Positions 1 to 11,132 of a DNA stretch of 64,000 bases are shown here, piece after piece (the first letter of the stretch is position 1; each line of letters starts with the position of its first letter). The stretch spans positions 10,075,759 to 10,139,758 of the forward strand of contig NC_086258.1 in the NCBI RefSeq assembly GCF_021018805.1, read 5' to 3'. This DNA is from Prinia subflava. Taxonomy: Eukaryota; Chordata; Aves; Passeriformes; Cisticolidae. The notes beneath the pieces are model-generated. The model worked only from the letters and a program-made list of their open reading frames with translations, searched no databases and was not told where the DNA came from. The position numbers were made by a program, and so were the translations under genes.

Positions 1-636
1 ATAATTGCCGTCAGACTTTTTTGTCTTTCAATCGTTGTTTAGAGCCTGCAACTCAAACTTTAGAGATCTTCTTTGAGTAACCTCTGGCTTCTTTGCTTAA
101 GCTATTTATCTACTTAACTATTTACTAGACCTGTAATCGACTAATTTATGCGGTAATAAGTGCCATTGATCTTGGAAATCAGACTGGGTTGCTCGTTGAT
201 GTAAAATTCTACAAACGAGTAAATTATTGCAAAGCCTTCGATTTTGTGCCTTTTAAAGAGAAACCATTTAAAAATGTGATCGTTTCTCTTTTTATTTTAA
301 TGGAACTTGTCATTTCCTTCTCAGAAATGCACTAGAAATGCACGATGTTGTCCTCTGAGGGGATCTGTCCTGGTGATTTGTGTAGAATACTTTGTGTAAA
401 TAAATCTACACCCAGAGGTGGTGGGAAAAGAGGGACCATAAACTTGGCAGAGTCGAGACTGAAATAATTTTGTAAATTGCAACAAATATTCATCTGCAAC
501 ATCGAATTAGACTGACTCTTTCCCCCCCCCGCACTTAAACGAGACTCCATTTGCAGGGGAATGATGGGTTTAGATGTGGATAGAGCCTGACAAGTGGAAA
601 ATAGCTTAGAAGGATGCTGAAACTTCAAAAAGAGTT

Positions 637-660
637 CTTTTTCTTTCTTTTCTCTTTCTT

Positions 661-692
<32 letters not shown>
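637..692. repeat. T/C-rich low-complexity tract
   Basis: A run of TTTC-type repeats passes into a pure T run of about 20 bases. It is a simple pyrimidine tract in intron 3. A Lys-rich reading frame on the opposite strand here is only a by-product of the tract. Confidence 0.85.
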
Positions 693-1491
693 AAGTGTGT
701 TCCTGTGATCATAATTTCCTCCTTCACTTGTTGAAATGGAGTTTGATGGGTTTTTTAGGTCAGTAAATCAATGGCTGAAAGCTTGCTGAACACAGGAGCA
801 CCTGTAAAGAATTCTGAATACTCCCTTTGTGAATTAGACCCCAAACCTCCCACAGTCTGCTATGTTTTATTCATTTATATCTAGTCTAGCTTTAAGACAC
901 TAAAATATCCTGGAAAATGACAGATGTATTGCGCAAACTTGGGGCACGACGAGCTGATAAAATGCCCATAATCTGTGCAAACAGCCAAGATATTAAGAAA
1001 CACTTCCTTCTTTTGCGAGCAGGAGGATGTGTCTGCTTCGCTGAGGGGGTGAGGGGATATCCAGGCTGCTCGGTGGAGGGGACTGGGGCTGGGGGCGGCT
1101 TCTGCCGGGGGAGGGGAGGCTGCGGAGGCGCCGACCCAGCTCCCGGCAGGGCTCGGGGCAGCGCCAGGGACGCCTGCAGCTGACCCTCTCAAGTGGTTGT
1201 GTCAAAAGTGGTTTGGGTTTTTTTCCTGACAAAAATGCGAAAAGTCTGGAAAGTTTTGAAGAGCGAATCTCTCTTTCCTCCTCCTTTCCCTTGGGACTAA
1301 AAGCTCACAAGAAGCTTCCCTGTGACTACTGTGACAGAGCGAGCAGACGGGAATCGCAGCTTAAAATCGGATATCTTGCAGAGATCCTAGGAAAAATTAG
1401 GGTTTCCCCTGTCCCCCCTCCTCTTGCTTCTCCCCTTTTTCTCCCTCCTGCCGGGCCGTGGTCACCTTTGGGGTCCCCGGGCGCATCTGGC

Positions 1492-1565
1492 CCCTCCCCG
1501 GGGGCTGGGGCTGGGGTCGGGGCCGGGGCAGGCGCAGGGGCTGGGGTCGGGGCCGGGGCAGGGCG
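1492..1565 (+). repeat. G-rich tandem duplication with G-quadruplex potential
   Basis: A GGGGCTGGGGTCGGGGCCGG-type block occurs twice about 36 bp apart. Runs of four G at 1-4 base spacing satisfy the usual G-quadruplex pattern on the plus strand, which is the coding strand of LHX2. Confidence 0.75.
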
Positions 1566-1815
1566 CCGGCATCGCTCCCGCCCCGGAGGGCGAGCGGGGC
1601 CCCGGGAGCGCCCCCCGCTCCCCGCGGCTGCGGGGCCGGGGTCCCTCGGGCAGGGCCGGGGTCCCTCGGGCAGGGCGGGGAGCGGAGCCCGCCGCAGCCC
1701 CAGCCCCTTCCCCCGGCAGGGCGGGCAGCGAGGAGCGCGCCTCGGCCGGGGCTGCCCGGGTTAATCGCGGCGCTCAGGGACTGACCGCGCACTCGCACCG
1801 GCCATTCAGCGCCAT

Positions 1816-1832
1816 TCAATTGGCTTAATTGA
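1816..1832. promoter_or_regulatory. Inverted repeat of homeodomain-type half-sites
   Basis: TCAATT, five bases, then AATTGA form a perfect 6-bp inverted repeat; the right arm lies in TTAATTGA. TAATT/CAATT cores are typical homeodomain binding sites, including those of LIM-homeodomain proteins. It lies in the CpG island, where AT-rich motifs are otherwise rare. Function is inferred only. Confidence 0.35.
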
Positions 1833-4800
1833 GGGGAAAAACCCTGGCGGCGGTTCCTCCCGCGGGGCCCGGGCCCGGCCGCCCCTCGCCGGCCCCTTTG
1901 TTCTCCCGCCCCGCAGCCCCGGCCCGGCCGCGCTCCCCCCGGAGGCCACCGCGGCCGGGGGGCCCGGTCCTTCGGCAGCCCCGGGGGCACCGGGACGCGC
2001 AGCTCCTTTGTCCGAGGCGGCCGGGGAAAGCCGGAGGAAGAGGGCTTCTAATCCTGCTCTCCTCCGTCCTGGCCTTGTGATGCTCGGCCTGGGCTCCTCA
2101 GGATTGACTGGCTTTATCTCCTCAGAAAGAATCCTTGAAATGTCAAGGTTGAGGCAGCGCTGTCTTGGCTGTTGCTCCATGGCTTGGCACAGACACCCTC
2201 CTTTTAGTGCCACCAGGCACCTCAGAGGCAGCCAGGGTTACCTTGCCTGCTCCTGGTGCCACAGCTTCACCCCTTTTAATTCCTGTGGTGAGAAGTTCAG
2301 GAATCTGCCTTGTCTAAGCGTCTTCTCCTTCCTCCAAAGAGAAGGACTGTGTCTGTTCCTGTCCCAAGCACCACTCAGAGGACTCTGTCTCACTCCTGTC
2401 CCCTTTGACGACATGGGTACCACAAAGTCCTCTTCACCTCGGACCGAACAGCAAATGCGGCTGCACCCCTGCCTGGTCTAGTTAATCACAAGTTCCCTCT
2501 CCAGGCAGCAGGAGGTTAAAACACCCCCTTGACTCCGATTACAGAAGGAAAGGGGTGTATGTTCCTGAGCCACTAGTGAGAGATAACGCACACACAACGT
2601 GTCTCTTGTTTCATCACTCTTTCAGAATCAGGATTAGTTTTCTTTCGTTTGGCGTAATCTAACATGTCAAGCAAAAGCTACTAAGAACAAAATTTCCCCC
2701 AAAGGAAATTTCTCTTTCTCATCTTCATGTGCCATATCCTTAGCAACCTACTAACTACTAAGCACACACTTTGCCCCGAATCCCAAGCCATGGGGGGCTC
2801 TGGTGATCTGAGGGTGAAGCAACGTTCCAAGCTCTCCTCCTCTAGCAGGCTTGGTTACAAAAGCACCAGCACAGCCTGCTTTACGCTCCTGTTGTTTGGT
2901 TGAGGGAGGGGTTATGCATTAATCTGTAAAGGGTATTTTGGCTACCAAAATGTTTTCCTCTTATTCTGTGGGGATGTAGTGATGCTGCCCATGACCAGGT
3001 GGCCCTTACGGGGCTGAGGTGTCTGTGCTGCCACTGCTGCTCCAGCGGAGGCTGCGGGGGCACTGGCTTGGGTGGGAGGTCTGGGGAAAGGCACGGGGCC
3101 TTAGAAATGGTCTAGGGTCAAAATGAGACTTGGCACTGCTGCAGAATTTGTTGTATCAAAAAATAGAAGCGAAACACTCATTAATTTAAGGCTCCTCTAT
3201 TCGACTGGAATTCTACCAATTGTATTTCTGAAATCCCAGCAGGAGCCTGAGACGCTGCAATGGAATGGAAATGTTACATATGGATAGTTCAGCAATTCCT
3301 TCGGGAGATGCACAGGACACCACAAAAGAACAGGGAAGACAGTGCCTGGAAAACAGAGGGTTGCGTGAGGAGCATGTACAGTGTTAGTTTTACACCCTGA
3401 TGCCTTTTGCAGAAATTCCTCAGCTCTTAAAATCTCCACTTACACCCTTGGCCCGTTCTGTGTATCTGTGCCTGCAACACCCATGGACGTTGCAGATTCT
3501 GTGAGAGATGCAGATAATATTAGACTGAATAAAAGAGCCTCTGGAGGATGGTGCCAGGCACCACAACCAAATACGAGGGGGGAATTGGTACCAGCTAGGA
3601 CTGTTTATGTCATATTGGGTGATTCCTGGGAGTAGCCAAACCACTTGCACCAGTCAATGAACACCACACAGCCTCATGCACTTTCAAAATCTGTTCTGAA
3701 ACTTCCATCATAGACAAGGACATTTTGCCACTCTTAAATGGTACTTGTTTACTGTCAGTTTAATATTATTTTTTACTTAGTCGATAATGGGGTAAAATGA
3801 TGAGAAATTCCAAGAGTAAGTTGTTCCTTTTCCTGTCAGGGCTTGATGAAAAGCTGACACCCTCATTCCTTTCTGGAAGGGTTTAGAATCAGTTTTATAT
3901 CCTTGGATTCTGAATGTCTCTCATTCTCTATGGGGCACGTTAAAATCCAGCTCCTTGCAGCCCTAGGCTTTGTTATGTTGCATATTAACAGGAACCAGAC
4001 CTCAGTCCTGCAGACAGATATTTTGATGCATTTCCTCCTATGTCTGTCTTGTTATTTCTTGGAGGGTTCAAAAACCTCCAAGATGACGCACAAAGGTTTT
4101 TTCCATTACTAATATCTAAAATTCTTTGGGTACATTTTAAAAACAAGCATGGTTTTGTTTTACATTTCCATAACAGAATTTTCTATGAGCATTATTGTGT
4201 TATTTATCCCAGTGCTCTTTATATCAGGAACTGTGGCTATGAAGCAGACTGGAGCACATGTGATGACTTCAGAGGGGCAACTAGGTCTCAGATCTTGAAC
4301 CCAGAAAGATTTGGGTACATCTCAAACACCTCCATTACTACTCCATTGTGACTCTTTCCCTTTAAGTGTCTTACACCTTTTAAATTCAGGTGCTTGCAGT
4401 TTTCCATACTGCTGGAAAACAAGGAGAAATGCTTCTTATGGCCAAAATTTGGCACAAGATCTGGAGGTCTGGAAAGGATTTATACAAATGTATGCACATG
4501 CACGCACACACGCACATAGACACTGACATTTCTGTATACAGTACCTTTTTTTAGCTGCTTTTTAAATTATAGGAGTACAGAAACACACAGAAGAGTTTGA
4601 GGCTTTGGACACTTTGGGCATATGTGTTAAGCAAATGTGCTTTTGGGCTTAGAGCTGGATTTTTGCAGGCCTTGCTCTGTGTTGTGCCACAGCTTTTTAG
4701 CAGGTTTTGAAAGGCTGAGGTTTGTAAAGCAGCTACTGTGGCTGCTGCAAACCTGCTTAGGGAGCCTGTACACATCTGTACTAAGGATCGTGCATTTAAT

Positions 4801-5975
4801 GTGTATTTTTAAAATCTGTTTTTGATATAAGCCTGTCAGAACGTGCGTGTTTTCACTAGGGCTGAGACCCACTGATGGACAGCATGAATTCAGGGAACAC
4901 TGTAAGGATAGGTGCATGAGATGTACTCAGTTGTAATTAAACAGCAAGAGTGGACAATTGAAAACAAGCCTGCTCACGTGTTTAAGAAACTTAACAGCAA
5001 TTCATGTTTTAAAAGAGTTTTTTGGTCATTTTCGCATGCTGTGTAGAGCAGAGATAGCGATTTTTCATTACTTTTAGCATAAATCTTGTAGGAAATTAAG
5101 AGGGACTTGTAGATATTTGGACAGGAAAAGCTAATTAACGACAGTTTGTCAGAGCTAATTTTCAGTTATATTCCTAAAGTTTTATTGGATTTAAGCTCAG
5201 TCCTTAATGTTATTTTAAGAGGGCTTCTAGGGTTTACTGTATGCACAAATAAATGAGAAACTACTTTTGATCTACAAGATTATTTTGCTTGGCATTCAAC
5301 AGTTAATACTACTTGATAATTTTTACAGTGTCCATTTCTCACAGACCTTCCTCTTGTGCTTGATTTCTGCAAGTGCATCAACCAGTGTCATTCCTTGATT
5401 TCAAAAGGATATGGCAGAAGTGATCATTCAAACTAGTATTTCCAAACAGTTTTTAAATGGAAATATAAATGTATAAATAATTAAAAAGATTTTTCATTTG
5501 GCGTGCCAGTGAATATGTTGTATTAACAGCTTTATTTCTTTAGCTAGTCAGATTATAGTCATAATTTGCTGTCTGGTAGCCACAAACTTTATTTCTTTTA
5601 TAGTGTTTCATTTAATGGTCTCCCTTGTACTCTACAGGGTTTAGTTTGATGGAGGAAATAATTATGATTTTAACTAGTCTGTTCCATTGAGATTTAAGTG
5701 GAGTGTATTGTGCAGCTCTCTTTGTGTGTTACAGTGCAATTTATGGGATACCAAGCACAGTAAAACCCTTTACGGAGTTGGGGACAGCTACTGTCCTCCC
5801 ACAGAGAGTGGAGGCAAAGTTCTGTGGAGGTGGAGCAGAGGGAAAGGAAACAGAGCTGACATTTTAAAAGCCACAGAGGGGGAGGCCAGGGTCCTTGCAG
5901 GCTGGTTATTGTGAGGGAATGGCTGGAAGGTGCAGAAATACGATCCAGCTGTGCCCAGGTGGGCAAGAGGCCAAT

Positions 5976-6286
5976 GGCCCCTGGGCTCTGCTGGCCCCTG
6001 GGCTGTGCTAGCCCCTGGGCTGTGCTAGCCCCTGGGCTCTGCTGGCCCCGGGGCCGTGCTGGCCCCTGCCTGTGCTGGCCCCTGCCTGTGCTGGCCCCTG
6101 GGCTGTGCTGGCCCCTGGGCTGTGCTGGCCCCTGCCTGTGCTGGCCCCTGCCTGTGCTGGCCCCTGGGCCGTGCTGGCCTCTGCCTGTGCTGGCCCCTGG
6201 GCCGTGCTGGCGCCTCTGGGCCGTGCTGGCCCCTGGGCCGTGCTGGCGCCTCTGGGCCGTGCTGGCCCCTGGGCTGGCACTGCTGG
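5976..6286 (+). repeat. 16-19 bp GC-rich minisatellite
   Basis: About 18 tandem units of the type GGCCCCTGGGCTGTGCT occur in 17-bp, 16-bp (GGCCCCTGCCTGTGCT) and 19-bp variants. Variant order repeats in pairs, showing that blocks of several units were duplicated together. The array ends just before a CR1 copy and lies about 0.6 kb upstream of the homeobox exon. Stop-free frames on both strands are by-products of the unit. Confidence 0.9.
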
Positions 6287-6334
6287 GGCACCTCCAGGGC
6301 TGGGGCAGCTCCGGGACACTCACGGCAGGAGAGA

Positions 6335-6747
6335 CTCGGAGGGGCTGGAGCATGTCCGGGGCAGGGAGCAGAGCTGGGAAGGGAATGCAGCCCCAGGAGT
6401 GGCTGAGGGAGCTGGGAAGGGGCTCAGCCTGGAGGAAAGGAGGCTCAGGGAGACCCTGTGGCTCTGCACAGCTCCTGACAGGAGGGGACAGCCGGGGGGT
6501 CGGGGTCTGCTCCCAGGGAACAGGGACAGGAGGAGAGGGAACGGCCTCGGGCTGGGCCAGGGGAGGCTCAGGGTGGATATTAGGAACCTTGCCCAAAAGC
6601 AAGGTGAAGCCCTTGACCTTGGAGGGGTTTCAAAGCCATGTGGATGTGGCACTTGGGGACACGGGTTAGTGGTGGCCTTGGCAGCGCTGTGTTAACGGTA
6701 GGGCACAATGGCCTTAGAGGGTTTTTCCAAACTAAACTGCTCTACAA
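6335..6747 (+). mobile_element. CR1 LINE 3' fragment
   Basis: The segment follows the end of chicken-repeat-1 elements in order: a GGCTGGAGCA-type block, GGCTGAGGGAGCTGGGAAGG, GGAGGCTCAGGGTGGATATT, a GAGGGGTTTCAAA block, TTAGTGGTGG, and a terminal segment near TTTCCAAACTAAAC. It is 5'-truncated, as most CR1 copies are, and diverged. It sits in sense orientation in LHX2 intron 3 and ends about 145 bp before exon 4. Confidence 0.85.
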
Positions 6748-6892
6748 ACCCATGAAACGGAGCAAGGGCAGGTAGGGTTTGTGCTGGTACCTGCTGTGGT
6801 GTGTTACTTTAATTGCTGCACTCAGGGAAATTGCAAACAATATTGGTTATGGAGCAAGAGATTTACAGGCCTTTTCCTCTTGTTGCCTTAAG

Positions 6893-7098
6893 CTTTAAGT
6901 TGCAATGAAAACGATGGTGACCACCTGGACAGAGACCAGCAATACCCCAGCAATCAAAAAACCAAGCGCATGAGGACGTCCTTCAAACACCACCAGCTGC
7001 GGACAATGAAGTCATACTTTGCTATTAACCACAACCCCGATGCCAAGGACTTGAAACAGCTAGCTCAGAAAACTGGCCTCACCAAAAGAGTTCTTCAG
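6893..7098 (+). CDS. LHX2: LHX2 exon 4: linker and first three-quarters of the homeodomain
   Basis: LHX2 is a nuclear LIM-homeodomain transcription factor for forebrain, eye, limb and hair/feather development that works with LDB co-factors. This 206-bp exon starts after a pyrimidine-rich acceptor ending in AG (6891-6892). Its first two bases finish an Ala codon, and 68 codons follow. Codons 1-22 are an acidic linker (LSCNEND...). The homeodomain starts at codon 23 with TKRMRTSFKHHQLRTMKSYF and gives positions 1-46, helices 1 and 2 and the start of helix 3, ending TKRVLQ. The donor is CAG|GTAAGA at 7099. Splitting the homeodomain between residues 46 and 47 matches the LIM-homeodomain family. 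A later acceptor AG at 6898-6899 is possible but would lose the Leu-Ser pair expected from LHX2 orthologues. Confidence 0.95.
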
Positions 7099-8434
7099 GT
7101 AAGAGGCACCTTTTGCCTTGAAAAGTAATGGAAGTATCAGTCTTAGATTTAAAAAGCCGTGGATTTTGCTGGTTTTCAAGATATTCTTAATAATTTGTAC
7201 CTTCTCTGAGACTAAGTTAATTCCCAGAAAGTATGAGAAGAGTTATTTCTTTTCAGTTTCTCTAAAGCAGATCACTTGGGTTCTAAATTTTATGAGAGTT
7301 GTGAAGGTTTGGGGCCCTGCCTGTTTTCCTGGAGTTCTTTAGTTCTGGTGCATGTTTTAGCTTCCAGGTTGCTGTAAAAAAAAAAAAAAGTGATTTATTT
7401 TAGTTAGTGTGCTCACTGTAAATAGAGAACTTTTAGTTTAGAATTTCAGAAAATGTGCCAGTGTTTACCTTTGTAAGAAACTAATCAACAGTTTGAATTC
7501 ATTTTATCAGGACAAGGAGGAGGGCTTTTCGTTCATAACTGAAGTGGACATAAATGAAATTTTTCAAGAACTTTTACTCATAGTATAGTAACTTAGAATG
7601 AAACAAAGCTGCATTTTAAAAGTACTTTTTCTTGCTCATGGGAAGAGCGAGAAACTCTCCATTTCAGCTGTTGTGGGAAGGAAAAGGAACAGTATTAGTT
7701 GGTTCAGCTGCATTTTAATTTATAGTTCCGACTCAAGAAGTCAATTTTAATGAGCACTTACCCAGATGCCTGTACCTAGAGATAAACTTGGGCATATAGG
7801 AGCCATGGCATTCCAGGATTTATTGCTGAAAGTTTTAAATGGGTCTTAATTGTAGAAAAAGGATTTGTGACCTTTCTAGAGACAGGTAGGGCTGCGAGCC
7901 CCATCCTGGGAAGCGTCGTGGACAGCTCAGGAGTCACAGGCAAGTGGAGGGCAGGAGACAACTACTGAGGAAAACTGAATCCACTGGAGGGACCCTGGGG
8001 CTTACAGAGCTAACACCTGCCACTAGAAGGAACAAAGGTTTTGTAGCTTCCCAGTAAAAGAATGAACTGTACGTAAGGACTTCTCATGGCTACGTTCTCA
8101 TAGCTGGATTGGGTTTGTTTTCCTGAGGCTGATCTGTGGTGGAGGAGCAGATTCCTCTGACAGAGAGTGAACATCCAGCACCTGATGTGGTGTCTCACAG
8201 CAGCTGTCCTTAAACCAGACACACGGCTGCAATATTTACTGTATTGGTCCATCATTAGATTGACCCTTCTCCTCTGTTTTACCCTCAGAATTTAGACACT
8301 TTGGGAATACCAGGTCTGCCCATTCACACCCGAATTACCTGAGAAACTGCACAGCAGGGCCTGGAAAGTGTCTTTCAATCATCTTCCTGTTCTCTCTTGT
8401 CACTTTACACCAACTTGGACTTCCATTTCTCTCT

Positions 8435-8848
8435 TCACTGAATGGGTCCTTCCTTGCATCTTTTTTCCAAGTTCATTTTCTCTGTTTCTTCCTGTTTAGA
8501 ACATATTTCCTTGTCTCCAAAACTGGACTCTACCCCATTACTCTTCTGTTCCTCTTTCAGTTTCTTCATTGCTTCTTCATTCTGTCTTAAACGTGTCACA
8601 AATTGCTGTTTTAAGGTGCTTTGTGCTTCTTCTTTTGTTTGTTGCAGAACTTTACAATTCCACCGAAGTTTTGTTATCATTTTGGTATTTGGTGTTTCAT
8701 TTCTTTTACTTTCAGAGTTAAACACTCCTTTCTGTCCAGGCTCCTTTAGCTGCAGTGGTGCAGGACAGTAGTTGGTGGTGAGGCTTGTTCCCTGAGGATG
8801 ATGCTGTTGGAGGCAGTTCCAGAAAATGGAGTGACACCTTGTCTGGTA
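8435..8848 (-). pseudogene. Unrecognised antisense frame rich in Lys/Glu/Gln, possible retrocopy remnant
   Basis: The minus strand is open for 137 codons with no stop. Its second half is strongly charged and helix-like: LKQQFVTRLRQNEEAMKKLK is followed by more Glu/Lys-rich sequence and a TGA stop. This resembles a coiled coil. An alternative frame upstream also looks partly codon-like, as if an old coding copy had shifted frame. I do not recognise a family. There is no clear start context, intron or poly(A) tail. It may be a decayed processed copy of a coiled-coil gene, or chance in AT-rich intronic DNA. Confidence 0.25.
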
Positions 8849-10420
8849 TCACTTGAATTTTCCTGTCTCTTATGAGCACTCTCTAGTCATGGATGTTTTG
8901 TTTGAAAATTAATTTGGGCCATGAGAACACAAACTTGTATTTTGCATGTTTTACAACCTTTCTGCCCAGTTGGTTTATCTCTACCTGTGAGTAGCAATTA
9001 AATTCACACATGTGAGTTTTAGGGTTGGTCTTTGCTGGGCAAACTCGTCATGGTGTTCATTTCTGAGACAGTGTCACTTGTTAATTCTTTGGAGCCAGCA
9101 ATGCTGGCATTCAGTCTGTGTCACTCATTGAACACAAAGTGTCACTGACACTGCTGATGGGAAGAAGCGTGGTCAGCCCCAGCCTGTCCCACACCTCAGA
9201 GGTGTGTGGGCTCGCAGGTGCACGGGCACGCTTGCCAGGAGCCAGAACTCTAACAGGGGTTTGTGAGCCGTGAGATTTTCTGTGTGCTCAGGTCTCCATT
9301 CGGCTGCTGAGGGGTCCTGGCTCTGTGGACACATTCAGTAGAATTTATTTTAGGGGAAATGCATCATTTTTCAGTGTGTGTCTTGTACACCACTCATTTT
9401 TCCCAGTAAAGTCACTACCAGAACCCTACAGAGATCACTGTGTGCATTTGGACTTTGCTGATTCAGTTTCCAGTGGTGAACAAGCCTGAAGTGTTTCCAT
9501 CCCAGGTGGGGACCCGTGCTGCCCTTTGGTGAGGGTTTGCTTTAGGCTGCAGGCTCTTCCTGAGCCCCCATCCCTTGAACATCCCTTTGTACAGTTCCTG
9601 ACTGCAGCAGAGTCGTGGCAGTGTGTGTGCAGGGGTGAGCACAGCCTGCCTCCTGATGTTACACCCTCTGCGTTTTGTTTCCCCACTTTCTGGTTAGGGA
9701 AATTCAGAGAACCTAAATGTCTTCAGGTAGCTGTGTGAATGAGCCAAATTGGGTTTAAAATTTTGCTTTTAGCAGAAGCTGTTCACACAGCTAATGTGTA
9801 ACAGATGCAGCAATGGAGGTGCTACAAAGCAGAAAATAAAGTTATCTAAGGTGATGATCCCATTAACTTCAGTATCCAAATCCCTCACAAAACTTACTGT
9901 GTTTATTTTCAACACTCCCTTATCATATGGAGATGTTATTTTATTCCTATTTGACTTGGTGGAGACAAAGAATTTGTTCCACACATCACTGAAGAGGGAG
10001 TGCATTATTTTCACCTCAGTAAATATTATTCTGCCTAACTGCTGAGTGCCCAGCTCCACGCATCCAGCCCCGCTCACCGAAGTGTGGGAGCAGCAGTGGT
10101 GGATCTTGCAGCTGCTTTTTATTTTTCACTGGGAGTTTTGATCTGTATTTTCCCCTTCGATTTGAAATAGCTCAGCCTTGTACTGATACAGTTGGACAGA
10201 AACCCACTAAATACTTCCCAAAGATTTTGTTTATTGCTCAGTCCTGAAGGAATTGTGTAATTGATGTGAGATAAGTCCTTCTGGAAGGATTCTTTCAGTC
10301 CTGTGTGTCTGGGTGGTTATTTCTGCCATGCCCTTCCAGGTGCACGGCCTGAGCTGCCCTGGCTTCAGCCCTGCACTGTCCCTGCTGGGACAAAGGCCAG
10401 GGCCACTGGCAGGGCCAGGG

Positions 10421-11132
10421 AACAGCCCCAGGGCGCAGGGAACAGCCCCAGGGTGCAGAGAACAGCCCCAGGGTGCAGAGAACAGCCCCAGGGTGTAGGG
10501 AACAGCCCCAGGGTGTAGGGAACAGCCCCAGAGCCTGGGGAACAGCCCCAGGGGCCGGGGAACAGCCCCAGGGTGCAGAGAACAGCCCCAGGGACCAGGG
10601 AACAGCCCCAGGGCGCAGGGAACAGCCCCAGGGGCCGGGGAACAGCCCCAGGGTGCAGAGAACAGCCCCAGGGACCAGGGAACAGCCCCAGGGCGCAGGG
10701 AACAGCCCCAGGGCCCGGGGAACAGCCCCAGGGCCCGGGGAACAGCCCCAGGGCCCGGGGAACAGCCCCAGGGCCCGGGGAACAGCCCCAGGGCGCAGGG
10801 AACAGCCCCAGGGCCCGGGGAACAGCCCCAGGGCCCGGGGAACAGCCCCAGGGCGCAGGGAACAGCCCCAGGGCCCGGGGAACAGCCCCAGGGCCCGGGG
10901 AACAGCCCCAGGGCCCGGGGAACAGCCCCAGGGTGCAGGGAACAGCCCCAGGGCCCGGGGAACAGCCCCAGGGACCAGGGAACAGCCCCAGAGCCTGGGG
11001 AACAGCCCCAGGGCGCAGGGAACAGCCCCAGGGCCCGGGGAACAGCCCCAGGGGCCGGGGAACAGCCCCAGGGACCAGGGAACAGCCCCAGAGCCTGGGG
11101 AACAGCCCCAGGGTGCAGGGAACAGCCCCAGG
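10421..11132 (+). repeat. 20-bp minisatellite, 35 full units
   Basis: Units are exactly 20 bp and begin AACAGCCCCA, followed by a variable half (GGGCGCAGGG, GGGCCCGGGG, GGGTGCAGAG, GGGACCAGGG, GAGCCTGGGG, GGGGCCGGGG, GGGTGTAGGG). There are 35 units without a single indel, plus 12 bases of a 36th. Variant order shows multi-unit duplications, for example an 80-bp four-unit block at 10561 and 10641. No unit has a stop codon in any minus-strand frame, which explains the roughly 300-codon frames. I see no sign that these are translated. Confidence 0.97.

Larger units (their letters stand above)
1040..2075. promoter_or_regulatory. Intragenic CpG island in LHX2 intron 3
   Basis: The sequence is very GC-rich with dense CpG, unlike the AT-rich flanks, and has many GGGGC and CCCGCC boxes that could bind Sp/KLF factors. 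It contains a G-rich duplicated tract (1492-1565), a duplicated 22-bp segment around 1631-1678, and a TCAATT/AATTGA inverted repeat (1816-1832). Developmental homeobox genes often carry such Polycomb-type CpG islands inside the gene body. It could be an alternative promoter, an enhancer, or simply part of the unmethylated domain. No convincing exon was found in it. Long frames across it on both strands reflect base composition. Confidence 0.7.
1..6892 (+). other. LHX2: LHX2 intron 3 (3' part)
   Basis: This is the non-coding stretch upstream of the homeobox exon. No LIM-domain exon is seen in it, so exons 1-3 lie to the left of the window. The intron is phase 1: the next exon begins with two bases that complete an Ala codon. 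Bases 1-300 and about 4900-5650 are AT-rich with homeodomain-type cores such as CTAATTAACG near 5131, and resemble conserved enhancer DNA, though conservation cannot be measured here. The rest holds a pyrimidine tract, a CpG island, a minisatellite and a CR1 copy, listed separately. The stretch 2500-4900 shows nothing I can name. Confidence 0.8.

Noticed and set aside
917..1183. 88-codon frame starting MTDVLRKLG
   Set aside because: Looks codon-like at its start but passes into the CpG island and matches no LHX2 exon or known protein.
1213..2213. Overlapping frames of 130-197 codons in the intron 3 CpG island
   Set aside because: Open on both strands because of GC-rich composition; low-complexity Gly/Pro/Ala/Arg products.
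10421..11132. CRISPR-like array
   Set aside because: Units are contiguous 20-mers without unique spacers, in vertebrate DNA; it is a minisatellite.
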